Notes: a model not told the origin generated them from the sequence alone. Counted from the stretch's first letter, positions 6,882 through 13,351 are shown. The stretch: DNA of 13,351 nt from Actinocrinis sp046724665 (GCA_046724665.1 JBKOWZ010000250.1:1-13351); one strand, 5' to 3'. Program-made: numbers and translations.

Positions 6882-6899
6882 CGTCGTGCCGCATGAGAC

Positions 6900-7832
6900 T
6901 CAGACCCCTGCGGCCCTGAGCGCCGCGTAGGTCTCGGCCGCGACGTCGGTCAGCTCCGGCGCGTCGCGCGTGGTGATCTGGAGCTCCATGATGAACTCGT
7001 CGATGCCGGGAATCTGCGCGTGCGCCGCCACGTCCTCGGTGATCTGCGCCACGCTGCCGTGGAAGAGCTGCCGGTCGGCGCCCTCGATCGGCTTGGGGGT
7101 GTACTGCGCGGTGACCCGGACGCTCACCCCGAGCGGCCGTTCGCGGCCGCGCTCGGCGGCCAGGTCCTGGATCTTGCGGTACTCGTCGGCCAGCCGCTGC
7201 ACGCCGCCGGCCACCGGCAGCCAGCCGTCCGCGCGGTCCACCAGCCGGCGCTTCGAGCGCCCGGTGAGCGCGGGCAGGTAGATCGGGATCGATCCGACCG
7301 GCTTCGGGCCCACCTCCGCCGGGGCGATCCTGGTCACCTCGCCGGAGTACGAGACGGGGTCCGGACCCCACACGGCCGCGCACACGTCCAGCACCTCGTC
7401 GAGCATCGCGCCGCGCTTCTCGTAGGGCGCGACGGGCAACGCGGCGGTGTGATCGGTCGACCAGCCGGTGCCGAGCCCCGCCACCAGCCGGCCACCGCTG
7501 GCCACGTCGAGCGAGGCCAGCGAGCGGGCCAGCTGGAACGGCAGGTGCAGCGGGGCGATCAGGACGCCGGTGCCGAGCCGTGCCCGCTCGCTCGCGGCGG
7601 CCGCGAGGCTGAGCACCACCAGCGGGTCCGCGACGCTGCGGAAGTACGAGGGCCACGCCAGTCCGGGAACACCGTGGAAGCCCTGGGTCATCGGCGTGGG
7701 GTACATCATCACCTCGAATACCCACAGGCTCTCGTAGCCGATTTCTTCGGCGCTGCGGGCCACCGTCGCGACGTCGCGGGCGATGTCGTACTGCTTCATC
7801 TGGGGTAGGCCGAGGCCGAGTTTGATCGCCAT
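6900..7832 (-). CDS. LLM-class (luciferase-like) flavin/F420-dependent oxidoreductase
   Basis: A 310-residue TIM-barrel protein of the bacterial luciferase-like superfamily. Diagnostic stretches: IKLGLGLPQ at the N-terminus, AEEIGYESLWVFE (28-40), SERARLGTGVLIAPLHLPFQLARSLASLDVASGGR (81-115, with the family's GTGV and LD-SGGR signature) and LVAGLGTGWS (116-125). Members use F420H2 or FMNH2 for hydride transfer or monooxygenation; the sequence does not decide between them, though F420 is common in actinomycetes. The start ATG at 7832 has an excellent AAGGAGG site with a 6-nt spacer. It is transcribed alone, convergent with the FAD oxidase and divergent from the exporter, from a well-formed promoter. 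A tailoring reduction in the cluster is plausible, but a general detoxification enzyme is equally possible. Confidence 0.9.
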   Translation of the reverse strand: MAIKLGLGLPQMKQYDIARDVATVARSAEEIGYESLWVFEVMMYPTPMTQGFHGVPGLAWPSYFRSVADPLVVLSLAAAASERARLGTGVLIAPLHLPFQLARSLASLDVASGGRLVAGLGTGWSTDHTAALPVAPYEKRGAMLDEVLDVCAAVWGPDPVSYSGEVTRIAPAEVGPKPVGSIPIYLPALTGRSKRRLVDRADGWLPVAGGVQRLADEYRKIQDLAAERGRERPLGVSVRVTAQYTPKPIEGADRQLFHGSVAQITEDVAAHAQIPGIDEFIMELQITTRDAPELTDVAAETYAALRAAGV

Positions 7833-7868
7833 ACGAACCCTCCTTCGCGGCGAGATTTCGTAAAACTC

Positions 7869-7896
7869 AGCCTATCGGAACGATCAATGCGTTCAA
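7869..7896 (-). promoter_or_regulatory. Promoter of the LLM oxidoreductase gene
   Basis: On the minus strand, TTGAAC (complement of 7891-7896) and TAGGCT (complement of 7869-7874; 5 of 6 to TAGRRT) are 16 nt apart. Transcription would begin near 7862, giving a leader of about 30 nt that contains the AAGGAGG ribosome site. Confidence 0.6.
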
Positions 7897-7906
7897 TGTG
7901 ACGATA
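7873..7906. promoter_or_regulatory. Imperfect palindrome overlapping the LLM promoter (candidate operator)
   Basis: A 34-bp inverted repeat with TATCG at the left end and CGATA at the right, and 11 of 17 symmetric positions complementary. It covers the -35 box and the spacer and touches the -10 box of the LLM promoter, the position expected for a repressor site. Confidence 0.45.
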
Positions 7907-7934
7907 AAGACAGCGGAAAGCGGCGGCGCATGGA

Positions 7935-7981
7935 TTAAGTAAACGGCGTTCTGGCTAGTGAGCGGCCTTAAGTAAGCGCCG
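7935..7981 (+). repeat. Pair of TTAAGTAA direct repeats, 33 bp apart
   Basis: TTAAGTAAACGGCG (7935-7948) and TTAAGTAAGCGCCG (7968-7981) agree at 12 of 14 positions. The 33-bp period is about three helical turns, so a protein bound at both would sit on the same DNA face. The AT-rich core stands out in this genome. Confidence 0.5.
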
Positions 7982-8070
7982 CGCACTACTCATTTTCCTG
8001 CCATTCAGGCTCGTTTTCTGAACCATTTCCGACAGACCTGAGGCCGACCTGCCGATGCGTCATGAGGATG

Positions 8071-8096
8071 CGTGCCGCCGACTGTGCGGCGGCACG
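8071..8096. other. Perfect 10-bp hairpin/inverted repeat upstream of the exporter gene
   Basis: Arms CGTGCCGCCG (8071-8080) and CGGCGGCACG (8087-8096) flank a 6-nt loop. It lies about 150 bp upstream of the exporter ATG and is not followed by a T-tract. It is not at the 3' end of any gene, so an operator or a block on read-through into the exporter gene is more likely than a normal gene-end terminator. Confidence 0.5.
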
Positions 8097-8204
8097 GTTC
8101 CGGCGGCAACTTAGCGGCTGCGCAGCGTGCAGTCGGCCCGGCGCCCCCGCGCGCGGCCGAGCCGCGCCGGCCCACGACGTGCATCCCGGCCACTTTCGGC
8201 GTCC

Positions 8205-8233
8205 TTATGGTACCGAGCCGTTCCGTATCGTAA
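8205..8233 (+). promoter_or_regulatory. Palindromic operator on the exporter promoter (likely TetR site)
   Basis: An imperfect palindrome centred on 8219, with 10 of 14 symmetric positions complementary; its core halves are GNTACNGANC and GNTCNGTANC. A TATCGT -10 hexamer (8226-8231) lies in its right half, placing the start of transcription near the exporter ATG at 8243. A protein bound here would block polymerase. The TetR gene co-transcribed with the exporter is the obvious candidate regulator (inference). Confidence 0.6.
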
Positions 8234-8242
8234 ACTGCTCGC

Positions 8243-9820
8243 ATGACAAGCCCTCAGACGTCCCCGCCGCCTGGTGTATCCGAGGTCGTGCACCGCCGCC
8301 GCTGGCTGATCCTCGGGATCCTGCTGACCAGCGTGCTGGTCGTGGTGCTGGACACCTCGATCCTCAACGTCGCGCTCAAGACGATGGCCGAGCCCAAGCC
8401 GCGCGGGCTCGGCGCCTCGCAGACCGCCCTCGAGTGGGCGCTCAACTCCTACACGCTCGTCTTCGCCGGCCTGCTGTTCAGCGCCGGACTGCTCGGCGAC
8501 CGGTTCGGCCGCAAGAAGGCCCTGCTCAGCGGAATGCTGATCTTCGGCGCCAGCTCGCTGCTCTCCGCGCTGGCCGCCAACTCCGCCGAGCTGATCGCCT
8601 ACCGTTCGCTGATGGGCCTCGGCGGCGCGCTGATCACCCCGGCGACCCTCGCCGTCCTGATGAACGTGTTCGGCCCCGGCGAGCGGGCCAAGGCGATCGG
8701 CATCTGGTCCAGCGTGGTCGGCGTGGCCATCGCGGCCGGCCCGATCGTCGGCGGCGCCCTGCTCGAGCGCTTCTGGTGGGGCTCGGTCTTCCTGGTCAAC
8801 GTGCCGATCGCGATCGCCGCGCTGGTGCTGATGACCCTGTTCGTGCCGGAATCGAAGGACCCGAAGCCCGGCCGCTTCGATCCGCTCGGCGTACTGCTGT
8901 CCGTGGTCGGCCTGGTGGTCCTGGTCTACGGCATCATCAAGGGGGGCGAGCTGGCCACGCTCGGCGACCCGGAGGTCTGGGGCTGCCTGGTCGGCGGCGT
9001 CGCGCTGATCGCCGCCTGGGTCGTGGTCGAACACCGCAGCTCGCACCCGGCGTTCGACGTGCGGTACTTCGGCAACCGGCAGTTCTCCGCCTCGATCGGC
9101 GCGATCAGCGTGATGTCCTTCGGGCTCAACGGCGTGGTCTTCTTCTTCGTCTTCTACACGCAGTCGGTACGCGGCTACAGCGCCCTGGTCTCCGGTCTGC
9201 TGCTGCTTCCGCTGGCCGCCGCGCAGATGTACTTCGCCCCGCGCGCCCGGCACGTGGTCGAGCGCTTCGGCGCGCGAGAGACGTGCACCGGCGCGCTGGT
9301 GCTGATGGCCGCGTCCTTCTTCGGCTTCCTGGCGCTCGGACGAACCACGCCGATCTGGGTACTGGAGGTATGCTTCTTCGTTATGGGCATGGCGATGGCG
9401 CACATCCTTCCGCCGGCGACCGTCATGGTGATGACCTCGCTGCCGCAGGAGAAGGCCGGGTCCGGTTCCGCAATCAACAACGTGTTCCGCCAGGTCGGCG
9501 CGGCCATCGGAATCGCGGTGCTCGGCTCGCTGCTCTCTTACACGTACCGCAACGGCGTCGAGGATCAGCTCTCCGGGCTTTCCGAGGACGCGCGTAGCGC
9601 CGCCAGCCACTCGATCGAGACGACCCTGGCGATCGTGCACGACCCGGTCGTCGTGCAGAACGCCGAGAACGCGTTCATCCACGCGATGCACGTCACCGCG
9701 GTCGGCTCCGCCGTCATCGCGCTGATCGGCGCGGTGATCACCCGAGTCTTCCTGCCCGGCAAGCCGCGCCCCCAGCAGGCGCCGAGCGCCGAACCGCAAA
9801 AGGTGAGTGCTGACAAGTGA
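8243..9820 (+). CDS. MFS multidrug/metabolite exporter, DHA2 (EmrB/QacA) family
   Basis: A 525-residue integral membrane protein with the length and hydrophobic pattern of 14-helix drug:H+ antiporters. TM1 begins at about residue 21 (WLILGILLTSVLVVVLDTSI). Motifs: LDTSILNVAL (36-45, motif D1), GDRFGRKK (85-92, motif A), YRSLMGLGGAL with R121 (motif B), and GVAIAAGPIVGG (160-171, motif C, antiporter signature). The C-terminus is a short hydrophilic tail. The expected role is proton-driven efflux of the cluster product or another toxic compound. No Shine-Dalgarno sequence precedes the ATG at 8243 and a -10-like TATCGT ends 11 nt upstream, so the message is probably leaderless. The stop codon overlaps the GTG start of the TetR gene by 4 nt, so the two are translationally coupled and the regulator probably controls its own operon. 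Confidence 0.95.
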   Translation: MTSPQTSPPPGVSEVVHRRRWLILGILLTSVLVVVLDTSILNVALKTMAEPKPRGLGASQTALEWALNSYTLVFAGLLFSAGLLGDRFGRKKALLSGMLIFGASSLLSALAANSAELIAYRSLMGLGGALITPATLAVLMNVFGPGERAKAIGIWSSVVGVAIAAGPIVGGALLERFWWGSVFLVNVPIAIAALVLMTLFVPESKDPKPGRFDPLGVLLSVVGLVVLVYGIIKGGELATLGDPEVWGCLVGGVALIAAWVVVEHRSSHPAFDVRYFGNRQFSASIGAISVMSFGLNGVVFFFVFYTQSVRGYSALVSGLLLLPLAAAQMYFAPRARHVVERFGARETCTGALVLMAASFFGFLALGRTTPIWVLEVCFFVMGMAMAHILPPATVMVMTSLPQEKAGSGSAINNVFRQVGAAIGIAVLGSLLSYTYRNGVEDQLSGLSEDARSAASHSIETTLAIVHDPVVVQNAENAFIHAMHVTAVGSAVIALIGAVITRVFLPGKPRPQQAPSAEPQKVSADK

Positions 9821-10431
9821 CCGCGACGCCCGGTGCGACGGCTGTGCGGCGCGGACGTCCGCGCAACGCAGACCTCGACCGTGCGGTCATTGAGACAGTA
9901 CTCAGGATGCTCGGCGACGGAATCACTTTCGCCGAGATGTCGATGGAGGGCATCGCCCGCGCGGCCGGCGTCGGCAAGGCGACGATCTACCGACGCTGGC
10001 TGAGCAAGGAGGCGCTGCTCTTCGACGTGCTGGCCACCATGGAGGTTCCGCTGCCGGAACCGGCCAGGCGGTCGGTGCGGGAGGACCTGGTCACCGCCCT
10101 CGGCTCGGTGCGAAAGCACAACCTGGCCAAACGCGAGTCAACCCTGATGCGCAACATGCAGTCGCAGATCCAGAGCAGCCCCGAGCTGTGGCAGCGGTAC
10201 TACGACACCTTCATCGTCAGCCGCCGCCGCGTCCTGGGCGAGATCCTGCAACGCGGCATCGCGAACGGCGAGATCCGCGCGGAGCTCGGCACGGACCTCG
10301 ACCTGCTGATCGACATGGTGGTGGGCCCGCTGCTGACCCGCACCTTCCAGCGGCCGGACGACCCGGTCGAGGAGGACCTGGTCGAACGGCTCGTGGCGGT
10401 CCTGCTCGAAGGGATGGGCCCGCGCTGCTGA
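9817..10431 (+). CDS. TetR-family transcriptional repressor of the exporter operon
   Basis: A 204-residue regulator. The N-terminal DNA-binding domain includes a basic arm (RRGRPR, 11-16) and the TetR helix-turn-helix MSMEGIARAAGVGKATIYRRW (41-61) followed by LSKEALLFDVL. The C-terminal helical ligand-binding domain (about 80-204) is variable, as usual. The start is GTG at 9817, overlapping the exporter TGA in a GTGA arrangement, with AAGGTGAG (9800-9807) upstream inside the exporter gene. TetR genes beside MFS genes commonly repress both and release DNA on binding the exported compound; here the palindrome at 8205-8233 is the likely target. The ligand could be the cluster product or an intermediate (inference). 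Confidence 0.93.
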   Translation: MTATPGATAVRRGRPRNADLDRAVIETVLRMLGDGITFAEMSMEGIARAAGVGKATIYRRWLSKEALLFDVLATMEVPLPEPARRSVREDLVTALGSVRKHNLAKRESTLMRNMQSQIQSSPELWQRYYDTFIVSRRRVLGEILQRGIANGEIRAELGTDLDLLIDMVVGPLLTRTFQRPDDPVEEDLVERLVAVLLEGMGPRC

Positions 10432-10539
10432 GCGCGCCCCGAGCCGGCTGACGTCAAAGAGCTGCGACAACACATCCCTCTTCGCGTGCGGATGCCTGTC
10501 CAACTCATCCCATCCGACCATCACAAAGTTGGAAATCCG

Positions 10540-11370
10540 ATGCTTCCTGTCAATCAGCAGACCATTCTGATCACCGGCGCCACCTCCGGACTCGGCCGCG
10601 CGCTGGCCGAGGAACTGGCCGCCCTGGGGGCCACGCTCCTGCTGCACGGCCGCAGCGAGGAAAAGGGCGAGGAGCTTCTCGCCGACCTGCGCCACACGAC
10701 CGGCAACGAGAAGCTCACCTTCCTGCTCGCCGACTTCGGGCGGCTGGCCGACGTGCAGAAGCTCGCCGACGAGGTCGCCGGCGCCGACCGGCTCGACGCG
10801 CTGGTCAACAACGCCGGGATCGGCATCTTCCACCGCGAGATCAGCGACGACGGGCTGGAGATGACGTTCCAGGTCAATTACCTGGCCGGATACCTGCTGG
10901 CGGCGCGGCTGGCCCCGCTGCTGGTGCGCTCGGCTCCCGCGCGCGTCGTCAACGTCAGCTCGTACGGCCAGGCACCGATCGACTTCGACGACCCGATGCT
11001 CAGCCGCGGCTTCGACGGCGTCCTGGCATACGGCCAGTCCAAGCTCGCCCAGATCATGCACGCCATCGACCTCACCGAGGCGCTCGGCGGCCAGGGCGTG
11101 ACGGCCAACGCGGTGCATCCGGCGCCTTACATGCCGACCAACATGGTCGTCGGCCGGTTCACCCCGCAAAGCACCATCGAGCAGGGCATGCGCAACGTGC
11201 TGCGCGTCATCATCGATCCGGCGCTGGAGACGACCTCGGGCCGTTTCTTCAACCAGCGGGAGGACTACCGCGCCGCACCGCAGGCCTACGACCGCGAGGC
11301 CCGCGCGCGCCTGCGCGAGCTGAGCGAGCAGCTGACCGGCATTCCGTTCCCCGGCGAACTGAAGGTCTGA
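10540..11370 (+). CDS. Short-chain dehydrogenase/reductase (SDR)
   Basis: A 276-residue classical-type SDR with a Rossmann fold. Motifs: cofactor loop TGATSGLG (12-19), R38 after the second strand (HGR), which favours NADP(H), NNAG (90-93), catalytic serine region VNVSS (137-141), and YxxxK as Y164 GQS K168. The segment between S141 and Y164 is longer than in FabG-like enzymes, as in the retinol dehydrogenase/protochlorophyllide reductase-like group. The start at 10540 is chosen because the nucleotide-binding strand follows at once; the ribosome site is only a weak GGAAA 4 nt upstream, and in-frame GTG 10486 and ATG 10492 are alternatives. It lies 108 nt after the TetR gene on the same strand, so it may be read through or have its own promoter; a strong terminator follows. 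Likely a ketone/alcohol tailoring enzyme, substrate unknown. Confidence 0.92.
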   Translation: MLPVNQQTILITGATSGLGRALAEELAALGATLLLHGRSEEKGEELLADLRHTTGNEKLTFLLADFGRLADVQKLADEVAGADRLDALVNNAGIGIFHREISDDGLEMTFQVNYLAGYLLAARLAPLLVRSAPARVVNVSSYGQAPIDFDDPMLSRGFDGVLAYGQSKLAQIMHAIDLTEALGGQGVTANAVHPAPYMPTNMVVGRFTPQSTIEQGMRNVLRVIIDPALETTSGRFFNQREDYRAAPQAYDREARARLRELSEQLTGIPFPGELKV

Positions 11371-11386
11371 CCCCACCTCAATCAGA

Positions 11387-11433
11387 ACCCTGAGGCTCGG
11401 CCGGACGCGTCACGTTCGGCCGAGCCTCAGGGT
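11387..11433 (+). terminator. Strong hairpin terminator after the SDR gene
   Basis: Perfect 17-bp arms (11387-11403 and 11417-11433) with a 13-nt loop that can add a G-T pair and three Watson-Crick pairs, giving about 21 bp with a 5-nt loop. It starts 17 nt after the SDR stop. It would also stop leftward read-through from rnpB, so it marks the right edge of the tailoring-gene block. Confidence 0.85.
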
Positions 11434-11635
11434 GTGTACGCGCCGGGCCCTCGTCCGGCAGTGAAATATCGCGAATATGATCGAGCGGCGAATACCAAAG
11501 TCCCATTCGAACCCTGCGACGCGACGAACTGCGCAAACTCGGACGACTCTGCACGGTGGAACAATGGTGGAATCCGCAGGGACATTTCGGGCACGACTCG
11601 AGGGCGAAAGCCCAGGTCTGAGGCCTGCTGTTGCG

Positions 11636-12045
11636 GCGAGCCGGTCTGTAAGCCGGGTTCTGTTCGCGCGCTGCGGACAGCGTGCGAGGCGACCATCCAT
11701 CTAGGGCGTGCGTCGCCGCACGCCTCGAGCGGTCTACCCGCGAGCTTCGGGCGGGCCGCCCTCCAGCGCTCGCGCGGGCCGTCCTTTCGGGCGGTCCCTT
11801 CTCGACCTTGCTCCGGGTGGGGTTTACCGAGCCGCCCGGGTCACCCCGGGCGCTGGTGGGCTCTTACCCCGCCGTTTCACCCTTACCGCCCGCCCCGTCT
11901 GCTGGTGCGGGCGGCGGTCTGTTTTCTGTGGCACTTTCCCGCGGGTCACCCCGGGTTGGTGTTGCCAACCACCCTGCCCTGTGGAGCCCGGACTTTCCTC
12001 GGACGCGGCTTCACGGCCGTGCCCGCGGTCGCCCGACCGGCTCGC
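11636..12045 (-). ncRNA. rnpB: RNase P RNA (M1 RNA)
   Basis: The catalytic RNA that matures the 5' ends of tRNAs, here about 410 nt, a usual size for actinobacterial type A RNase P RNA. Read on the minus strand it has the conserved 5' block GAGGAAAGTCCGGGCTCC (complement of about 11982-12000) and the 3' block ACAGAACCCGGCTTACAG (complement of 11646-11663), with GATGGATGGTC between them near the 3' side. The ends pair as a perfect 11-bp P1 helix: GCGAGCCGGTC (complement of 12035-12045) with GACCGGCTCGC (complement of 11636-11646). P1 pairing fixes the boundaries to within a few nucleotides; mature ends could extend slightly. Long apparent ORFs on both strands here are GC-rich artefacts. It lies 12 nt downstream of the M20 gene stop, on the same strand. 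Confidence 0.96.
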
Positions 12046-12054
12046 CGCGTGGTC

Positions 12055-12060
12055 ATTCTA
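12055..12060 (-). promoter_or_regulatory. Candidate rnpB -10 box overlapping the M20 stop codon
   Basis: TAGAAT on the minus strand (complement of 12055-12060) matches the streptomycete -10 consensus TAGRRT exactly and is positioned to start transcription within a few nucleotides of the RNase P RNA 5' end. Its first three bases are the TAG stop codon of the M20 gene. No good -35 box is seen at 17-18 nt; TTGGCC (complement of 12082-12087) is 21 nt away. Confidence 0.5.
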
Positions 12061-13251
12061 CGGCCGGGCGAGGTGGTCGGCGGCCAATTGGGCGAGCAGC
12101 GCGGCGCCGTCGGGCAGGACCGCGTCGTCGAAGGCCGCCTCGGGGGCGTGGTTGTACGGGGCGGTCACCGGGTCGCGGCCGTCGAGGGTCGCGCCGAGAA
12201 AGACCATCGCGCCGGGGACGCGCTCAAGGATGCGGGAGAAGTCCTCGGCGCCGGCCACGGGCTGCTGCATCGGGTGGTACCGCTCCTCGCCGAAGTGCTC
12301 GGCGACGGTAGCGCCGACCGTCTCGATCGCGGCCGCGTGGTTGACGGTCACGGGGTACAGGCTGTTGAGCTCCGCCTCGACGTCGAGGCCGTGAGCTGCG
12401 GCGATGCCTTCGACCGTGGCCTTGACCGCGGGCAGCACCCGGTCCAGCGCGGCGGCGGAGAAGGCGCGGATCGTCGCGTGGAACTCGGCAGTCTCCGGGA
12501 TGATGTTGCTCTGCGTGCCGGCCCGGAAGTAACCGACGGTGATCACGATCGGGTCGAAGATGTCGAACTTGCGGGTGACGGTCGTCTGGAGCGCGGTCAC
12601 CATCTCGCAGGCTGCCGGGATCGGGTCATTGGCACGGTACGGGGCGGAGCCGTGACCGCCGCGTCCGTGGACCTTCACCTTGGCCTCAGCGCAGGCCGCC
12701 ATGAGCGTGCCGGCCCTGGTGGCGAACGCGCCGCGCGGGAAGAGGCCCGATGTCACGTGCAGTGCGTACGCGACGCTCGGCGTGACGCCAGTCGCCCCGA
12801 GCACGCCCTCGGCGATCATGTGTCCGGCGCCGTCGAAGCCCTCTTCGCCGGGTTGGAACATGAAGACCACCTCGCCGTGCAGGTCCTCGCGCCGCGCGGC
12901 CAGCAGCTTTGCCGCGCCGGTGAGCATCGCCACGTGCAGGTCATGACCACATGCGTGCATAACGCCGTCAGTACGCGAGACGAATCCGTGCGTACCGCTC
13001 TCCTGGAGCGGTAACGCGTCCATGTCTCCGCGCAGCAGCACAGTCGGCCCTGGGGAGGCCCCGCGGAGTACTGCGGTTACCGAGCCGAGCGCTTTGCCGG
13101 TGGAGATTTCGAGGCCTAGTCCGTCGATCGCGGCGAGGACCTTCTCCTGAGTGCGCGGCAGATCGAGGCCGATCTCGGGCTCGCGGTGCAGGGTGTGACG
13201 CAACTCGGTCAGGTCGCCGGCCAGCTCGTTGGCATCATCGCGGATGGACAT
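12058..13251 (-). CDS. M20 family metallopeptidase/amidohydrolase (M20D, N-acyl-amino-acid amidohydrolase-like)
   Basis: A 397-residue cytoplasmic zinc- or manganese-dependent hydrolase of the hippurate hydrolase/IAA-amino-acid hydrolase group. Dinuclear metal-site and catalytic features: RGDMDALP (74-81), HACGHDLHVAM (99-109, with C101 and H103), QPGEEG (133-138, catalytic/metal glutamates), ALHV with H165, the lid-domain GRGGHGSAP (196-204) and YNHAPE (366-371, H368). These enzymes cleave N-acyl or peptide-like amides; the exact substrate cannot be read from sequence. The ATG at 13251 has no Shine-Dalgarno sequence; a TATGCT hexamer ends 6 nt before it, suggesting a leaderless message. It precedes rnpB on the same strand and is separated from the cluster genes by a strong terminator, so it is more likely a core chromosomal gene than part of the biosynthetic set. 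Confidence 0.93.
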   Translation of the reverse strand: MSIRDDANELAGDLTELRHTLHREPEIGLDLPRTQEKVLAAIDGLGLEISTGKALGSVTAVLRGASPGPTVLLRGDMDALPLQESGTHGFVSRTDGVMHACGHDLHVAMLTGAAKLLAARREDLHGEVVFMFQPGEEGFDGAGHMIAEGVLGATGVTPSVAYALHVTSGLFPRGAFATRAGTLMAACAEAKVKVHGRGGHGSAPYRANDPIPAACEMVTALQTTVTRKFDIFDPIVITVGYFRAGTQSNIIPETAEFHATIRAFSAAALDRVLPAVKATVEGIAAAHGLDVEAELNSLYPVTVNHAAAIETVGATVAEHFGEERYHPMQQPVAGAEDFSRILERVPGAMVFLGATLDGRDPVTAPYNHAPEAAFDDAVLPDGAALLAQLAADHLARP

Positions 13252-13257
13252 GTAAGG

Positions 13258-13263
13258 AGCATA
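13258..13263 (-). promoter_or_regulatory. Candidate -10 box for leaderless M20 transcript
   Basis: TATGCT on the minus strand (complement of 13258-13263) fits TANNNT and ends 6 nt before the ATG at 13251, the spacing expected when transcription starts at the start codon. The -35 region (about TTATCT, complement of 13281-13286) is a weak match. Confidence 0.4.
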
Positions 13264-13351
13264 GGTGAAGTGGGGGGAGCAGATAAGGGTTGGAAGTTGG
13301 GGACGGAGGAGGGTTGGGGCACCGAGGGGAGTCGGAGGTTGGGTGGGGCGG
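13264..13351 (+). other. Strand-asymmetric G-rich tract at the window end
   Basis: The plus strand is strongly purine- and G-rich with very few C residues, with repeated runs of three to six G separated by short spacers. This differs sharply from the balanced GC of the rest of the window. The runs could form G-quadruplexes. No ORF or hairpin is seen; the feature may continue beyond the window. Confidence 0.6.

Larger units (their letters stand above)
7833..8242. promoter_or_regulatory. Divergent control region between LLM oxidoreductase and MFS exporter
   Basis: A 410-bp region with no supportable gene. The left third (7855-7950) is AT-rich and holds the LLM promoter and its palindrome. The middle holds two TTAAGTAA direct repeats, then a GC-rich stretch with a perfect hairpin, and the right end holds the exporter promoter and palindrome. 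The unusual density of symmetric elements suggests more than one regulator acts here. Confidence 0.7.

Noticed and set aside
8005..8244. Minus-strand 79-residue open frame between the LLM and exporter genes
   Set aside because: No ribosome site, no recognisable protein, and it covers the palindrome, hairpin and promoter elements of the intergenic region.
8111..9799. Minus-strand 562-residue open frame over the MFS exporter
   Set aside because: Highly charged, repetitive R/D/H/Q composition with no domain; the plus strand encodes a clear membrane transporter.
11597..11633. GGGC-GAAA-GCCC mini-hairpin as an rnpB terminator
   Set aside because: The stem is only 4 bp with no T-tract; too weak to call, although it lies just past the RNA 3' end.
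11434..13014. Plus-strand 526-residue open frame and overlapping frames across 11434-12394
   Set aside because: They cross the RNase P RNA gene and the antisense of the M20 gene, and have no family signature.
1..13351. tRNA genes, CRISPR arrays, insertion sequences or phage genes
   Set aside because: I saw no spaced repeat array, transposase or integrase motifs, or tRNA cloverleaf sequence on either strand.

Overview
The window is high-GC DNA from an actinomycete. It carries strong GGAG-type ribosome binding sites, streptomycete-like promoters, a CYP105-like P450 with a small [3Fe-4S] ferredoxin, an F420/FMN luciferase-like oxidoreductase and an actinobacterial RNase P RNA. Streptomyces or a relative is the natural guess; the exact genus cannot be read from the sequence. 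Most of it looks like the edge of a specialised-metabolite gene cluster abutting a housekeeping locus (rnpB and an M20 peptidase gene).

Layout. (1) 1-3298, leftward operon: an adenylate-forming ligase (3298-1730), a 5-aminolevulinate synthase (1628-396) and a second adenylate-forming ligase cut by the window edge (320-1). ALA synthase paired with acyl-CoA-ligase-type enzymes is the signature of the C5N (2-amino-3-hydroxycyclopent-2-enone) pathway of asukamycin, moenomycin and bafilomycin-type products. (2) 3299-3665, divergent control region with two spaced copies of a 27-bp repeat and a compact operator-like element. (3) 3666-6763, rightward: cytochrome P450, its ferredoxin, then a Tat-exported berberine-bridge-type FAD oxidase, ending at a strong hairpin. 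(4) 6900-7832, leftward LLM-class oxidoreductase with a well-formed promoter overlapped by a palindrome. (5) 7833-8242, a second divergent control region. (6) 8243-10431, a DHA2-type MFS exporter overlapping by 4 nt a TetR regulator; a palindrome sits on the apparent leaderless promoter of the exporter gene. (7) 10540-11370, a short-chain dehydrogenase closed by a very strong terminator. (8) 11434-11635, about 200 nt with no gene that I can support. (9) 11636-12045, RNase P RNA on the minus strand, immediately downstream of an M20 amidohydrolase (13251-12058), followed by a G-rich tail to the window end.

Working model (inference). The left operon makes and activates 5-aminolevulinate, cyclises it to C5N and attaches it to an acid made by genes outside the window. 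The P450/ferredoxin pair, FAD oxidase, LLM oxidoreductase and SDR are tailoring redox enzymes, and the MFS/TetR pair gives regulated export or self-resistance. The window contains no polyketide synthase, so the scaffold is unknown. The rnpB-M20 block is probably chromosomal core and marks the right border of the cluster.
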